Assembly: GCA_036768485.1 (NCBI GenBank)
Contig: JAVLUZ010000346.1
Location: forward strand, 754,001 to 818,000
Origin: Mermis nigrescens
Taxonomy: Eukaryota > Nematoda > Enoplea > Mermithida > Mermithidae
Reading direction: 5' to 3'
Length of the DNA: 64,000 bases
Shown: positions 1 through 10,531 of the stretch, piece after piece
How the letters are laid out: every line of letters starts with the position of its first letter
Numbering within the stretch: position 1 is the first letter of the stretch
Notes under the pieces: model-generated
Told to the model about the DNA's origin: nothing
What the model saw: the letters and a program-made list of their open reading frames with translations, nothing else
Databases searched by the model: none
Made by a program: the position numbers and the translations under genes

Positions 1-381
1 TTAGCCCATTTTTGGCTTGAAAGTCTCAAATTTTTGACGCTTTGCACCAGATACACATTGTTGACCATATTTTGTTCAAGTTACTCGATTTCTTCAAATT
101 TTTCCGAAATTTCATTAATTTTTTTATGTCTTAGAAAAAATATGTATTGTCCAGAACATCAAGAACAGTGTTTTTGATGCGTACCCATCATCTTTTAGCC
201 CAAAAAGGGCACTTTTTGGAAATTTTTCGGGCCTGACCCCCAGAATTTCCATGTTGTTCATGTATGGTGAAGATTTTTGGATTTTAAGTGTTTAGACCTC
301 CAGACCCCCACGGCCATGTGCGGTTATCCGTGACCATTCTGGGATCAAGCTCCCAAGGAGGATACGTATGACCATCAGTAT
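1..381. repeat. Decayed interspersed repeat outside the Polinton
   Basis: No gene is visible. The stretch resembles other interspersed repeats here: lines such as 'gggcctgacccccagaatttc' followed by 'catgttgttcatgtatgg' recur in modified form near 16.6 kb, 23.7 kb and 58.2 kb. It is the flank into which the Polinton inserted. Confidence 0.5.
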
Positions 382-387
382 CACCGA
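382..387. repeat. Left target-site duplication CACCGA of the Polinton
   Basis: Identical to 10002-10007 immediately outside the other end. Six bases is the expected duplication length for Polintons. Confidence 0.9.
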
Positions 388-552
388 AGTAGTATACCTT
401 GTCTCCCAAGGTAGATTTTTATTTTTTTATAACGAGAAATCAATTGTAATAATGTGTGATAACATAGGCTGAATGGGGCGGAGGAGGCGGAATCTTGCGC
501 CCTGGCTTTTCTCAGGGTGCAATGAAGAAGTATATGCAATGATGAGGCATAG
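388..552 (+). repeat. Polinton left terminal inverted repeat
   Basis: Matches the reverse complement of about 9838-10001 with small indels: AGTAGTATACC, then a GTCTCCC block, a T-rich block, then AATGGGGCGGAGGAGG. The similarity continues inward into a shared minisatellite. Confidence 0.92.
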
Positions 553-597
553 GGGAGGGGGAGCGTCCAGCTTAGGGCCAGGGGCCCAGGGCCAGGG

Positions 598-880
598 AGT
601 CACACAAGCGCCACCGAAGTCCACAAGCATCACCAAGGACCACAAGCCCACTGAACTGGGGTCCACAAGCACTACCAAGGTCCACAAGCGCCACCAAGGT
701 CCACAAGCGTCACCAAAGTTCACAAGGGCCACCGAGGTTCACTAGCATCACCAGAGGTCACAAGCGCCACCAGGAGTCACTAGCGCCAATAAAATTCACA
801 AGTGCCACCAAGGTCCACAAGCGCCACTAAGGTCCATAAGCGCCACCAAGCTTCATTACCGCCACTGGGGATCATTATTG
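598..880 (+). repeat. Subterminal minisatellite, unit about 18 bp (left arm)
   Basis: Imperfect direct repeats of the type CACCAAGGTCCACAAGCG, at least a dozen units. The same repeat occurs in inverted orientation at the right end, so it belongs to the Polinton's inverted arms. Any reading frame across it is a by-product of the repeat. Confidence 0.85.
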
Positions 881-1106
881 CCACTGGGGGCTTATTTTTT
901 TGCGCTCAAGAGCAAGATCATAGACTAAATCTGCAATGTTTGAGTCTTTCATTTTTCGACCATCTATCACAAGCTCGCCGGTAGGCTCAATTCAACAAAT
1001 GGTTTTGTGCAAATATAGTGAAAAAGGAGTTTTGCTTTTGGAATCTGATTTTTTGGCACTCTAACGAGTAAATCTTCATCACTCAATGCATTCTTTGCAT
1101 CTTCAA

Positions 1107-1469
1107 CTATACTAGCTCTTTATGCCTACTGTTTTTGTTCTTGTAATCGTTTGAATCTACCAAGCACCTGATCCAGCTATTGTAAGTATGGGAGTAAGTA
1201 AAAGTGGAAGGAAAACACCTTTTCTTTTGTTTTGTAGTGGCCTGCTTATTGTTTTTCAGGTACCTTATTTGATTCCGATACCTTCGAAGCTTATTTATAA
1301 CTTCCTCATCAAAGGGGATATTACCATTCAGAAAATTGTTTGCACAGTCACAGATACAAAGGATTTGATCTTTACTGGCAGTATTTATAATAGCGGTCGT
1401 TTGAGGTTTCCTAGCTTGGCTTAGGAGATGTAAACACCCAATATTGCGCTTTAGTTGTTCTTTACCCAT
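1107..1469 (-). pseudogene. Conserved small basic Polinton protein (remnant)
   Basis: About 120 residues read without a stop on the minus strand. The pattern LLSQARKPQ ... AIINTASKDQILCICDCANN followed by LNGNIP and a basic KLRRYRNQIRYLK stretch matches a small, highly charged protein that recurs in metazoan Polintons beside their morphogenesis genes; its function is not established. The C-terminal Gly/hydrophobic tail usual for these proteins is not recognisable and the 3' end reads into unrelated sequence. It lies just downstream of the ATPase remnant on the same strand. There is no credible ATG context, and I call it a remnant on similarity of the central block. Confidence 0.7.
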
Positions 1470-1479
1470 TTTTTGTTTT

Positions 1480-2105
1480 TTGTTGCAGTATCTCTACTAG
1501 TATTTATGGCTTTTTGCATATAAGCAGTTGGATGATTGCTGAAAATATTTATCTTTAGCCTGAGCTCATCTCTAGCATTTTGAGTTAAATCAATTAAAAG
1601 GTAATCATGTGGCTGAGAAGTAGCATCAGAATAAGCTTCTAAAGAATGTTCAGGCTTGGCGGGATAAGGCTGCCTGGACAGGAATTATGCCTGCAGCTGA
1701 TCAACAGGGTGTTTTGATAACTTTACATAATCAGAGTTGATGATCGAAGTTCTTAGACTGTCAAAGAAAACATTTTGAACAATGCGAATAATGCTAATTT
1801 TCCCATGATGACGACTCAAAGTTGCACAAGTTGAGCATTATCCTTGCTCTGTTGCATAAGATCATCGAGAATCAAAACTTGTAACATATGACTAAATTGT
1901 TCTAGGCAACTAAAACCAGGAAGCTCTTCTATGAATAAAACATCATTCAATTTTTTTAAAGAGGCTGATTTTCTGCAAAACACCACTACATCTTTTTGGT
2001 TTTGGTATCAATCAAACGCTCTGTGTTCTCAATTAATCGCCTGGCAAACGTTATTTTGCCAGACTTTGTTGGCCCAGAGACATGGCAAAAGGATGTTGAA
2101 AGATC
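1480..2105 (-). pseudogene. Polinton packaging ATPase (FtsK/HerA type), frameshifted
   Basis: Reading the minus strand in changing frames shows a P-loop VSGPTKSGK near 2080-2050, a Walker B strand VLILDDLM near 1870, a region with IIRIVQNVFF near 1780 and a C-terminal block ending YLLIDLTQN near 1590. The order and spacing match the Polinton/adeno-like genome-packaging ATPase, which pumps DNA into capsids. At least two frameshifts and several stops interrupt it. Neighbours on the same strand are the small conserved Polinton protein (1107-1469) and, farther away, the integrase. Start and stop are not defined; the coordinates cover the recognisable part. Confidence 0.82.
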
Positions 2106-2399
2106 ATGTTTTTATGTATAAATATAGATTTATCAAGAAGTATTTATAGAAAATGGTCACTATGCAAAATATTGTGCTGACTACAGCATTACCCAATACG
2201 CTAAACTTTGAGGAAGCCTACTTGAAGTAGCCAAATACTGCACAATGCAATCGCCAAAAATTTCCGAGTATTGTATTTTGATTACTTCAGGCAACATTAC
2301 TAATTTTAAAATCGATTAAAATTGTATGTGTTGGAGCTAAAACAATGAAAAATGGCGAAATTGCATTGAAAGCAACTGTTGAAGCATTTAATACTAAAA

Positions 2400-2548
2400 C
2401 TGTTGATTTGAAGGTGGGCACGCAGACATTAGAGCGCACGGCATTAGAGCGCGCGACATTAGAGCGCAATGACATTATAGCGCGCGATATTAGAGCGCGC
2501 GATATTAGAGCGTGGGACATTATGAGCGCCAACATTAGAGCGTATATG
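2400..2548 (+). repeat. Array of GACATTAGAGCGC-type units
   Basis: About nine imperfect 13-16 bp units (ACATTAGAGCGC with variable linker). Same repeat as in the arrays at 3505-3840 and, reversed, at 4946-5750. Confidence 0.85.
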
Positions 2549-2615
2549 CAGTGGTGGATTTAAGGAGCCCTATTGATATCGAAAATTTTTTGAAAAATGC
2601 GAGATAAACAGAGAA

Positions 2616-2619
2616 AATG

Positions 2620-2650
<31 letters not shown>

Positions 2651-2690
2651 ACGAAAGCGTTTTCTTTCTTTCGTTCTTTCTTTTTTTCAT
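2616..2690. repeat. Palindromic GAAA/TTTC microsatellite
   Basis: A (GAAA)n run is followed directly by its reverse complement (CTTT)n. Together they would fold into one long hairpin. Confidence 0.85.
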
Positions 2691-2783
2691 TTTTCAGTCA
2701 TAACTGAAATTGAAATAGAAAATATCTTGATCAGAAAATATCAGATCCTTTTCTGAGGATGAGAAGTCATTTTTTTAGTTCTG

Positions 2784-3296
2784 TTATAATTTTTTGGTTT
2801 GCCCGTGCTCACGTTTATACACAAGGTCTCTGCAGAATATGCAATACACCTTGCTTAATTTTGTAAGAAATGCAACGTCAAGTGATTTTTTCTTCGATGT
2901 GAATTGCATTACTGAATGTATATTGCCATCTAGCACCTTTGAAAAAATTGCAAGACGTAAGATTTTTTGGCATTGTACTGTTTTAAGGCAGCAGCTGATT
3001 TCCGTTTCAAAAAAGCTGGCTGGCTCTAGAATTTTGTTGTACAGAAAATTTAATAACAAGTAAATAGAATGTATTTTCTGCATAAAAATGACTTGGAGTT
3101 CAAAAAAATCATAGAGACTTGCTTTGGGCTGAAAATCAAGCTGGTGGAATTTCAACAAAAAATAGAGTGCACAAAAATTTTCTGTGTGAAAATTTTTTTC
3201 CGGAATTTGTGCACCGGTGCACAGGGATCGTGCAGAAAAAAGCCTGAATGTGAGGGTCATACTTGGTGGATGGAATGGAAGTTTGCTAATCATTAA
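2784..3296. other. Polinton interior, coding status unclear
   Basis: Open frames overlap on both strands here, including about 169 residues on the minus strand. I recognise no domain in any of them, and the AT-rich sequence gives no reason to prefer one. It may be a remnant of a lost Polinton gene, such as a capsid gene, or an inserted repeat. Confidence 0.25.
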
Positions 3297-3504
3297 TGGA
3301 AATGTTGGTGAGGTGAGTTATGTAAATTCAAATTCAAATTTTAGTTGTGACTTAAAATCCTAATTTTCTATCGTTACCTTGTTTTCTTGAAAACTTCAAG
3401 AACTCAAAATTTTCTGCTGCTCCGCCTCAGACCCCGTCAAGCGGTCCTTCAGCGCTTGCCAGAAGTGTAAATTTATCTGCTACTAGTACTACGGTAAGCC
3501 AACA

Positions 3505-3840
3505 CTAGAGCGCGGCGGACATTAGAGCGCCGACATTAGAGCGCCGACATTAGAGCGCCGACATTAGAGCATGCGACATTAGAGCGCAGCGACATTAGAG
3601 CACGCGACATTAGAGCATGCGACATTAGAGCGCAGCGACATTAGAGCGCAGCGACATTAGAGCGCGTGACATTAGAGCGCAACGACATTAGAGCGCGCGA
3701 CATTAGAGCGCGCGACATTAGAGCGCGCGACATTAGAGCACGCGACAGTAGAGCGCTGCGACATTAGAGTGCGTGACATTAGAGCGCTGCTGATGGTAGA
3801 GCGCTCAACATTAGAGCGCGCGACATTAGAGCGCAGCCAT
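3505..3840 (+). repeat. Tandem array of ACATTAGAGCGC units
   Basis: About 22 units of 12-16 bp, mostly G-ACATTAGAGCGC plus a variable 1-3 base linker. Some read ACAGTAGAGCGC. Confidence 0.92.
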
Positions 3841-4107
3841 AATAGATGTTTTTCACGTAACTTTACAAAAACTTTTATGCTGATATATGAAAGAATTCGC
3901 CGGTTAAAACTTCACGGACAAAAGGAGCATGCCTTTGAAAAAAGTCCTACTGTATCTTACACTCGAGACTATTTGCAACGATTCCTATACTTTCCGATTT
4001 AGAATTGGATATGCTTTCTATTATAACGGGGGCAAAGTTAACTACCTACGCATGAATATCTTGGTATCAGGTAGTGATAAATGCAAGCGGTTTCTTTTGT
4101 TTTGTAT
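3841..4107 (+). repeat. Inverted-repeat arm, left
   Basis: Matches the reverse complement of 5925-6195, sharing for example ATAATAGATGTTTTTCACG and ATTCGCCGGTTAAA. The arms differ only by scattered substitutions and small indels. Confidence 0.9.
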
Positions 4108-4945
4108 AGCAATAAATAGACTTTTTGAATTCTTTCTTTACTTTCTGGTTGAGTTGAACACTGGTTGAATTAGTGGATGTACGAAAGAAAAAAATTTTCC
4201 CTTTTTTACATACCTTTATAAAAAGGACTAACTTTTGAAGCAATAGGTTTTGTGTAACGCCATTATACCCTCACAGATTACGGGATTCATTTTCACAATT
4301 TTTTTGAATTGTTCGCATTCACTGTAAGTTGTGCAAATCAAGCGTGAAATTTATTGCTGCTGTAAACAATCATTAAACTGCGGTAGATAAGCAAAAGATC
4401 AAAATTCGTGTAAACTTATCCTATATGATTAGTACATAATGTGCAAAAAACTTCAAAGTCACCGACCAAACATATGTAGCCCATAATAAAGGGTTGACCA
4501 ATAAGTTGTACTTAGACTGAATCACAGATGCCTCCTGAATAAAATGGTAATAATCTTATTACTCAATATGCGAAGACGAATTGTTATTTATAAAAAATAC
4601 GAAAACCGGAAGAAATTGAAGAAAACAGCATCACAACATTAATGTTTATGGTCTGAGTCTCTTAAATAGTGAATTATACCTGTCGATAAATAAAACCATC
4701 ATGAGTTAGCTTTAGTTTCCTCTTTCGTGATTGCACAAATATATCATTCATTTTTAAAGGATCAAAGTTATAAAAAAAGAGTTACCAGCCACTTTTTAAC
4801 CAAACAAGAAATATAACTGATTTTCGTTATGTATGCTAGGTATATTTTTGTGAACCAATTTTTAGAAACCAAAAGTTACAATTTTTTTCGTGGGAAATGA
4901 AGTCTATGTCTGCATCCATGATGCACCATTGTAACTGCACTTTAA

Positions 4946-5750
4946 TGTTGGCGCTCTAATGTCGCGCTCCTCTACTGTCGCGCGCTCTAATGTCGCGCGT
5001 TCTACTGTCGTGCGCTTCTACTGTCGCTGCGCTTCTAATGTCGCTAGCGCTCTAATGTCATTGCGCTTCTAATGTCGCGCGCGCTCTAATGTCGCGCGTT
5101 CTACTGTCGGGCGCTCTACTGTCGCGCGCTCTAATGTCGCTCGCTCTAATGTCATTGCGCTCTAATGTCGCGTGCTTCTAATGTTGGGCGCTCTATTGTC
5201 ATTGCGCTCTAATGTCGCGCGCATCTAATGTCATTGCGCTTTAATGTCGCTGCGCTCTAATGTCATTGCGCTCTAATGTCGCTGCGCTCTAATGTCATTG
5301 CGCTCTCAATGTCGCTGCGCTCTAATGTCGCGCATTCTACTGTTGGGCGCTCTACTGTCGCTGTGCTTTCAATGTCGCGACGCTCTAATGTCATTGCGCT
5401 TCTAATGTCGCGCGCTCTAATGTTGTGCGCTCTATTGTCGCTGCGCTCTAATGTCGCTGCGTTCTAATGTCATTGCGCTCTAATGTTGCGCGCTTCTAAT
5501 GTCATTGCGCTCTAATGTCGCGGCGCTCTCAATGTCGCTGCTGTTCTACTGTCGTGTGCTCTACTGTCGCTACGCTCTAATGTCGCTGTGCTCTAATGTC
5601 ATTGCGCTCTAATGTCGCTAAGCGCTTCAATGTTGTGCGCCTATTGTCGCTAGCGCTCTAATGTCGCGCGTTCTAATGTCATTGCGCTCTAATGTCGCTA
5701 CGCTTCTATGTCGTCGTGCTCTCAATGTCATGCGCTCTAATGTCTGTATG
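4946..5750 (-). repeat. Large inverted array of GCGCTCTAATGTC units
   Basis: Some 50 units of 13-16 bp (GCGCTCTAATGTC with linkers such as GCT, ATT or GC), reverse-complementary to the array at 3505-3840. Variants with CTACTGTC recur at semi-regular positions, which suggests higher-order expansion. The apparent reading frames here are repeat translations, not genes. Confidence 0.92.
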
Positions 5751-5924
5751 CCTAGTACTACATGTATGCGACGCTTTGGCATTTTAAGCGCAGATTAAAA
5801 GGCAAAATGCATTTCTGATAACTTCTGTGGCAAACAAGTTATGTCAAAAACTTTCCGAAAAAATTTCACATCAATAGTCACTTAGGAGCAGCCAGAACAG
5901 TGCAGAAAAACTTAAAAATTGCTT

Positions 5925-6195
5925 TACAAAACAAAAGAAACCGCATGCATTTATCACTACCTGATACCGAGATATTCATGCGTAGGTACTTAACTTTGCC
6001 TCATTATAATAGAAAGCGTATTCAATTCTGAATCGGAAAGTATATAAATCGTTGCAAATAGTCTCGAGTGTAAGATACAGTACGGACTTTTTTCAAAGGC
6101 ATGCTCGTTTTGTCCGTGAAGCTTTAACCGGCGAATTCTTTCATTTATCAGCATAAAAGTTTTGTAAGGTTGCGTGAAAAACATCTATTATGGCT
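5925..6195 (-). repeat. Inverted-repeat arm, right
   Basis: Reverse-complement partner of 3841-4107. Confidence 0.9.
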
Positions 6196-6462
6196 GCGCT
6201 CTAATGTCGGCTCAACTTGAAGGTGAAACCTCATTTGCTTGCAGGTTACGCAAATTTAGGATTCCGCATTAATCTTTGCAAACTTTATGACATGGTAAAA
6301 AGGAAATGCATGTATTAAGTAGAATTGTTCCCTGGTTTAGTAAGAAAATTAATATTGTTCGCAAACGGAAAATTGATTCTGACGGGTGCAAAACAAGAGC
6401 ATGAGTTGCACACAGCATATAAAATAGTTTCAACAATGCTTGAGGAATGCAGATTAGCTATA

Positions 6463-6645
6463 TAATTTTGCAAGAAAATTTTGAAACTTTACAAAAAATA
6501 TTTCAAATTTTACAAAAAATATTAACTTTGCCAAAGTACTCATATTAAACAATGTAAAATTTATTCCAAACTTTGCAAGAAAATTTTGAAACTTTGCAAG
6601 AAATTTTTGAAACTTTGCAGGAAATTATTTAAACTTTGCCAACTT
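6463..6645 (+). repeat. A-rich minisatellite, unit about 20-22 bp
   Basis: Repeated units of the form TTTGCAAGAAAATTTTGAAAC. The rest of 6210-6990 shows no coding signal that I can recognise. Confidence 0.7.
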
Positions 6646-6994
6646 TTAGATTGATACGGATGGCATGGATGAAATTATGTGTTCATCAATGATTTTTATG
6701 TGAAGGTTTGCAAAGAAAACTAGCATCGAGGCTTAGGAATTCCCACCATTTAAACAAAGTGCAAAGATTGCCACTTTTCAGGCGTTTTCTGATAAGCTTT
6801 GAGAAGCTCAAAATAGCATGGTCATCAAATTCGAGCTATGTTTACCTTTACTGGTTGCTCAATTTTGGCCAAAAATAATCCCCAATAGCATCATTAGAAA
6901 AGTATGTGCATTGTGATAAATGATGCAGAATATGGTTGAATAAACACCGACTAACAGACTCCATTTTTAATGTTAGTTTTTAACTCACTATTTA

Positions 6995-8012
6995 TACTTT
7001 TATCAGGTTGGACACACATGAGTCTAACTTGGGCGGGTAACCCCTCTTACGCACCAAATAGTCAGTTTTAACTGCTTGTCTTCTAGTTTTTAGGATTTTT
7101 TCAACAATAAACAAGTCCTTTGGAGTTGAATCAATTTTTTGTAATTCAGGTTCATAGAAAACACTCTAATTTTTCGACCATTTTATCTTCTAGCATGCAG
7201 ATGGGTGGCGTGCAAGCAAACCTCTCCTTAACAATGAAATATTCTTTGGTCCAATTGGGCCAGAGAACCCTTTTTCAAATGTACGTTTGACTTTACTTAT
7301 ATGAACTTTATCACCAATACTGAACTTGTAAGATGCTTTTTGGTGCGAATCAACCCAGAAAGCTCTGTTCAAAATCTCCCTTTCGTTTTTATAGATAACG
7401 TTAGCGTGAGATGTACCTATAGTTCTATGATAAGAATGATTTTACTTTTTAAGCAAATCGGGCAAAATGTCAATATATTTAAATATATTGTTTTAGTAAA
7501 ATACCGCCATATGCATTCCTTGAGTGCATGATAAAACCGCTCGATAATGCTAGCCTTCATTTCACTTTTAGTCGTGAAAAAGTTAATAAATGGAGATTTC
7601 AAAAATTGCTGAAATTCCTTGTATGTAAACTCAGTTCTCTGATCCGTTTGCAATTTAGAGGGTTTACGAGTTGACGATTTGAAAATCTTTTGAAATGATG
7701 CAATAATTTCTTTACTAGGTTTTGATCTAAGTGGAACTGAACATGCGGTTTTTGAAAAAAATATTAATACAATTAGCAGAAATTTGTATCCACCGTTGAA
7801 TTCGCTCAATGACTGCAAGTCTGCCAAATCTGCTTGCCATTGCGCATCAACCCTGCTAACTAATACTTTGTTACGCGGATATTCTTTCTTTACAGATTTG
7901 TGTAGTATGTATGTAGGCTGCTTTTCCAACCATGCTTTTACCTTTTCAAATTTTGCTGCTGGGCGCAGCTTTTTCACTCGAGCAAAAAGTTGATTTGCAC
8001 CTGTATACCTAG
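6995..8012 (-). pseudogene. Polinton DDE integrase with C-terminal chromodomain
   Basis: The retroviral-type integrase of Polintons inserts the element's DNA. Reading the minus strand, the catalytic core has VDAQWQADL (first Asp), LQTDQRTEF (second Asp) and IIERF (Glu), with 33 residues between the second Asp and the Glu. The first usual follow-on motif, DVFSKYA, appears only as IFFSKTA. After frame changes, an NWTKEYFIV block near 7265-7235 and a chromodomain-like tail (DLFIVEKILK ... DYLVRKRGYPPKLDS, 7105-7010) complete the usual Polinton order. At least three frameshifts or stops make it inactive. The open frame extends upstream of the GTG at 7977 to about 8012 with no ATG. It lies on the strand opposite the polymerase remnant. 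Confidence 0.9.
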
Positions 8013-8279
8013 TTTAAGAGTCACAATATAATTTTGTCAATAATTATTCCATTTTTACATTATGCTCTTATTAACCCATCAAATGGATCAAATATGTATA
8101 TCGTTTCCGGCTCCCACCACGTGGAGGTTGAGAGCAAGGAAGCTTGCGTCTATCGATACAGAATATTGCTACTCCACGTGTTCTTGCGTTTGCATCAAAA
8201 ACCACACACAAGCTACATAAGAATCAATATCTTTTTCTAAAATGGTTGCTTATAATTTCAATGCAAAAATACAAAATGC

Positions 8280-8560
8280 TTCGCGTTTATCAATTTCGCG
8301 CTGTTCCTCTTTAAACGCATTGCTCATGTATCCTCAGAAACAAGAGTCTATGCTCTGAACATTTCTGACGCTCAAATTGCGATTGTTAGCTTTTTCCAAC
8401 CAGCTTTCGGACAAAATGATGTTATGCTAGTTAATCAGGTGAATACATGCTTTCTTCTAAGCTGCATACATATAATATACCTAATAAGCACCCTTATTAA
8501 TAGACTTTAGTAAGCAAATTTGGCTTTTTCCTTCTCAGCCTGCTGCTCAGAATAGCGCAT
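8280..8560 (-). other. Possible minus-strand coding remnant in the Polinton
   Basis: Several stretches read as protein-like on the minus strand, for example KANNRNLSVRNVQ near 8395 and MSNAFKEEQREIDKREAF near 8300. Stops separate them. I do not recognise a family. They may continue the cysteine-rich reading frame just upstream. Confidence 0.3.
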
Positions 8561-8590
8561 ATCGCTCGTTTGCCCGCTTCTTGCATGGCT

Positions 8591-8800
8591 CTATTGAATT
8601 TCAATGCACCTAGAGCACATTTGGATATTCTTGTAACACCTGCCAGAATCTGTTTCAAGAAAGTCCCTTTCAAAACTATTTTTCTGACAATAATAACAAA
8701 GCTGGGTTATTAGGGAGTACATGGGCTGATCCAAGTTTCTTCCATATAGGTCTATGACTGGTTTGAATGACCTGCCGTAAGGCTTTTTCTCCTTATCCAC
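8591..8800 (-). pseudogene. Cysteine-rich Polinton ORF, possible zinc-binding domain
   Basis: Sixty-nine residues open on the minus strand, containing a C-x2-C motif (LCYYCQKN), a single Cys (GRCYKN) and a second C-x2-C (MCSRCIE), consistent with a zinc ribbon or finger. After the stop the same frame continues with a charged stretch (QQAEKEKAKFAY). It lies between the integrase and the divergent polymerase start. I do not recognise the family. Being inside the element, it is probably a Polinton gene remnant rather than a host exon. Confidence 0.45.
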
Positions 8801-8876
8801 AAAAAGACGCTATATTAGGATTTATAGACTCTTGCCTATACATATGAATATGCAAACATATAGTTTTAATTAAAAA

Positions 8877-9660
8877 ATGGATCTAAATCAATACTTTGAA
8901 GTACATGAGCTCCCACGCATTTCTTTTCATAGATTTAGGACAGGTGCAAAAGCATTTTTGTTGCGTTTTGAGAAAAGCCCTAATCTGCTTGAGAGTTTCA
9001 AACAGATTTTTGAGAAAGCTATGAAGCTGATGTTGCATGGCTGTCCCTCCGACAGTATGGTAGGCATTGAAATTAGACAGTCAAGCCTTTAAGCGCCTGT
9101 ATAAGTTCCATACACTCAACGTCAATAGATAAATGCTGAAATGGTCTTGAGTAAAGAAAAGGTGGCTCAGTCCCAAAAAGAGTTTTGCTCAAGTGAGGAA
9201 ATGATTTTCAAAAAAGTTCTAGTTGACTTAAAACTCAAGTTGGGTACCGGTTTTAAGTTTGAAGTAGGTGACTTTTGAAAAATAGAGGGGATATATTAAG
9301 ATCACATCAAATGATAATTTATCACTAGCCAGAGCCATTGTAACAGGTAGCAAAGCTGGACAACAGCCCTAAATGCCAATCAATTCGAAAAAGTAACAAA
9401 GCACAGCATACTCTGCAGAAGCAACATGCATTAGAGCTGATGCACAAAGCTGATCTGAGCATCAATGAAGAGAAAATTGGCCTTGAAGCTGTAGACAAAA
9501 TCCTAAAGATTCTGGAGCCAGACTACTAAATAAAAGTTTATCATGGCAATATTTTGTAATTTCAAGAGCCTGAGGCTGAGAAAGTAATTCACTTGCACGC
9601 TGCTAATAATCATTATGATCTAATTACAAAAATGCCTAAGCTACAGTGAGTCACTCATCG
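8877..9660 (+). pseudogene. Protein-primed DNA polymerase B, N-terminal remnant
   Basis: The first 72 residues are open from ATG 8877 and end in a block SFKQIFEKAMKLML ... SMVGIEIRQ, which matches the N-terminal region of Polinton protein-primed polymerases (motif 'MVGVEI'). After stops, further pieces fit the same protein in order: a segment with LMHKADLSINEEKIGLEAV near 9440-9490 and HYDLITKMP near 9615-9640. The sequence then runs into the subterminal minisatellite, so the exonuclease and polymerase catalytic motifs are absent. The full protein would replicate the element by protein priming; here only a fragment remains, at the usual place next to a terminal repeat. Confidence 0.8.
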
Positions 9661-9684
9661 CATATTTGACGTCATCGTGGTAGC

Positions 9685-9832
9685 TATGTAACCCCCGGTG
9701 GCTGTTGTGAACCTCGGTAGTGCTAGAGGACCTTGGTGGCGCTTGTAGACCTTGGTGGCGCTTGTGGATCTTGGTGGCACTAGTAGACCTCGGTGGCGCT
9801 TGTGGACATTAGTGGTGCTTGTGAGTCGCGCT
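9685..9832 (-). repeat. Subterminal minisatellite (right arm)
   Basis: Repeats such as CTTGGTGGCGCTTGTGGA, the reverse complement of the left-arm minisatellite but fewer in number. Confidence 0.85.
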
Positions 9833-9837
9833 CAATC

Positions 9838-10001
9838 CTCATGCTTCATCGTTGCCGATACTTCATCGTTGCGTTCTAAGAAAAGCCAAGGTGCCAGATT
9901 CCGCCCTCCTCCGCCCCATTCCGCTTATGTTATAAGACATTATAATAATTGATTTTGTTATAAAAAATAAAAATCTAACTAGGGAGACAGGGTATACTAC
10001 T
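9838..10001 (-). repeat. Polinton right terminal inverted repeat
   Basis: Reverse complement partner of 388-552. It includes the CCTCCTCCGCCCCATTCCGC block and ends in GGTATACTACT. Confidence 0.92.
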
Positions 10002-10007
10002 CACCGA
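10002..10007. repeat. Right target-site duplication CACCGA of the Polinton
   Basis: Matches 382-387 exactly and defines the right boundary. Confidence 0.9.
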
Positions 10008-10531
10008 TAGAGTTCGATTACATTCGTGATTGGAGAGTGTGGTTTTTATATTTCAATTTATATGGTTTTCATGCGTGCATGCACATCATTGACTCAAGAA
10101 TACCAGTCTGTGTAAATATTTACTACTGGAGACGATCCTATCCTAGAAACGAGTTCCGTGCGAAAATAATTAACACAGCTTTTTCAATTTAGCTATCATC
10201 ATTCAGAAAAATGAAGCATTGTGAACAAAATATCTGCAAATATTGCGAATCACAGCCGCAAAACACCTCGATATGCGCTCATTTGCATGATAGCATAATT
10301 AGACAGACTCAGCCGTTGAATGGTCGAATTGTTAGATCATCTCCAATCAAGAAAGGAGTCAAAGAATGAGCAGAGAGAGAGAGTATCATATTTTTATCCA
10401 ATCATATATTTTATGTCGTACATAGCTTTGTGCAATAGTGTGAAATTCTGATTGTGAAATGCTTTTTGGGACATAATAAATAATAGATAAGTTGATTGTA
10501 CGTCGGACAGATCCGCATCAGTTTACACGAT

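Larger units (their letters stand above)
3505..6209. mobile_element. Foldback-like repeat element nested in the Polinton
   Basis: A direct array of ACATTAGAGCGC units (3505-3840) is followed by a 280-bp segment (3841-4107). This segment reappears inverted at 5925-6195 and is closed by one more unit (6196-6209). Between them lie about 840 bp of unique DNA and a large inverted array (4946-5750). The inverted segments are clearly similar over their whole length. No transposase is seen. The arrangement resembles foldback transposons, whose ends are built from short tandem repeats, but no clean target duplication is visible. Confidence 0.6.
388..10001. mobile_element. Polinton/Maverick DNA transposon, degraded but with exact ends
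   Basis: A 9.6-kb element bounded by long terminal inverted repeats. The left end begins AGTAGTATACC at 388 and the right end is its reverse complement ending at 10001. Six-base direct repeats CACCGA sit immediately outside (382-387 and 10002-10007), the target duplication length known for Polintons. Inside are remnants of a Polinton-type integrase with chromodomain, FtsK/HerA-like packaging ATPase, the conserved small Polinton protein and the N-terminal part of protein-primed DNA polymerase B. All carry stops or frameshifts. I found no major capsid protein or adenovirus-like protease, and the catalytic part of the polymerase is missing, so this is an internally deleted copy further enlarged by nested repeats. 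The family is known to encode its own replication and integration genes; this copy cannot. Confidence 0.95.

Noticed and set aside
427..984. Short proteins at the left Polinton end
   Set aside because: Translations of the terminal repeat and its minisatellite.
5276..5467. Open frame of Arg/Ser/Leu repeats
   Set aside because: Pure translation of the tandem array; no start context and it shifts with each indel.
4946..5750. Could be read as a CRISPR-like array
   Set aside because: Units are 13-16 bp with only 1-3 variable bases between them, there are no spacers, and the context is an animal transposon.
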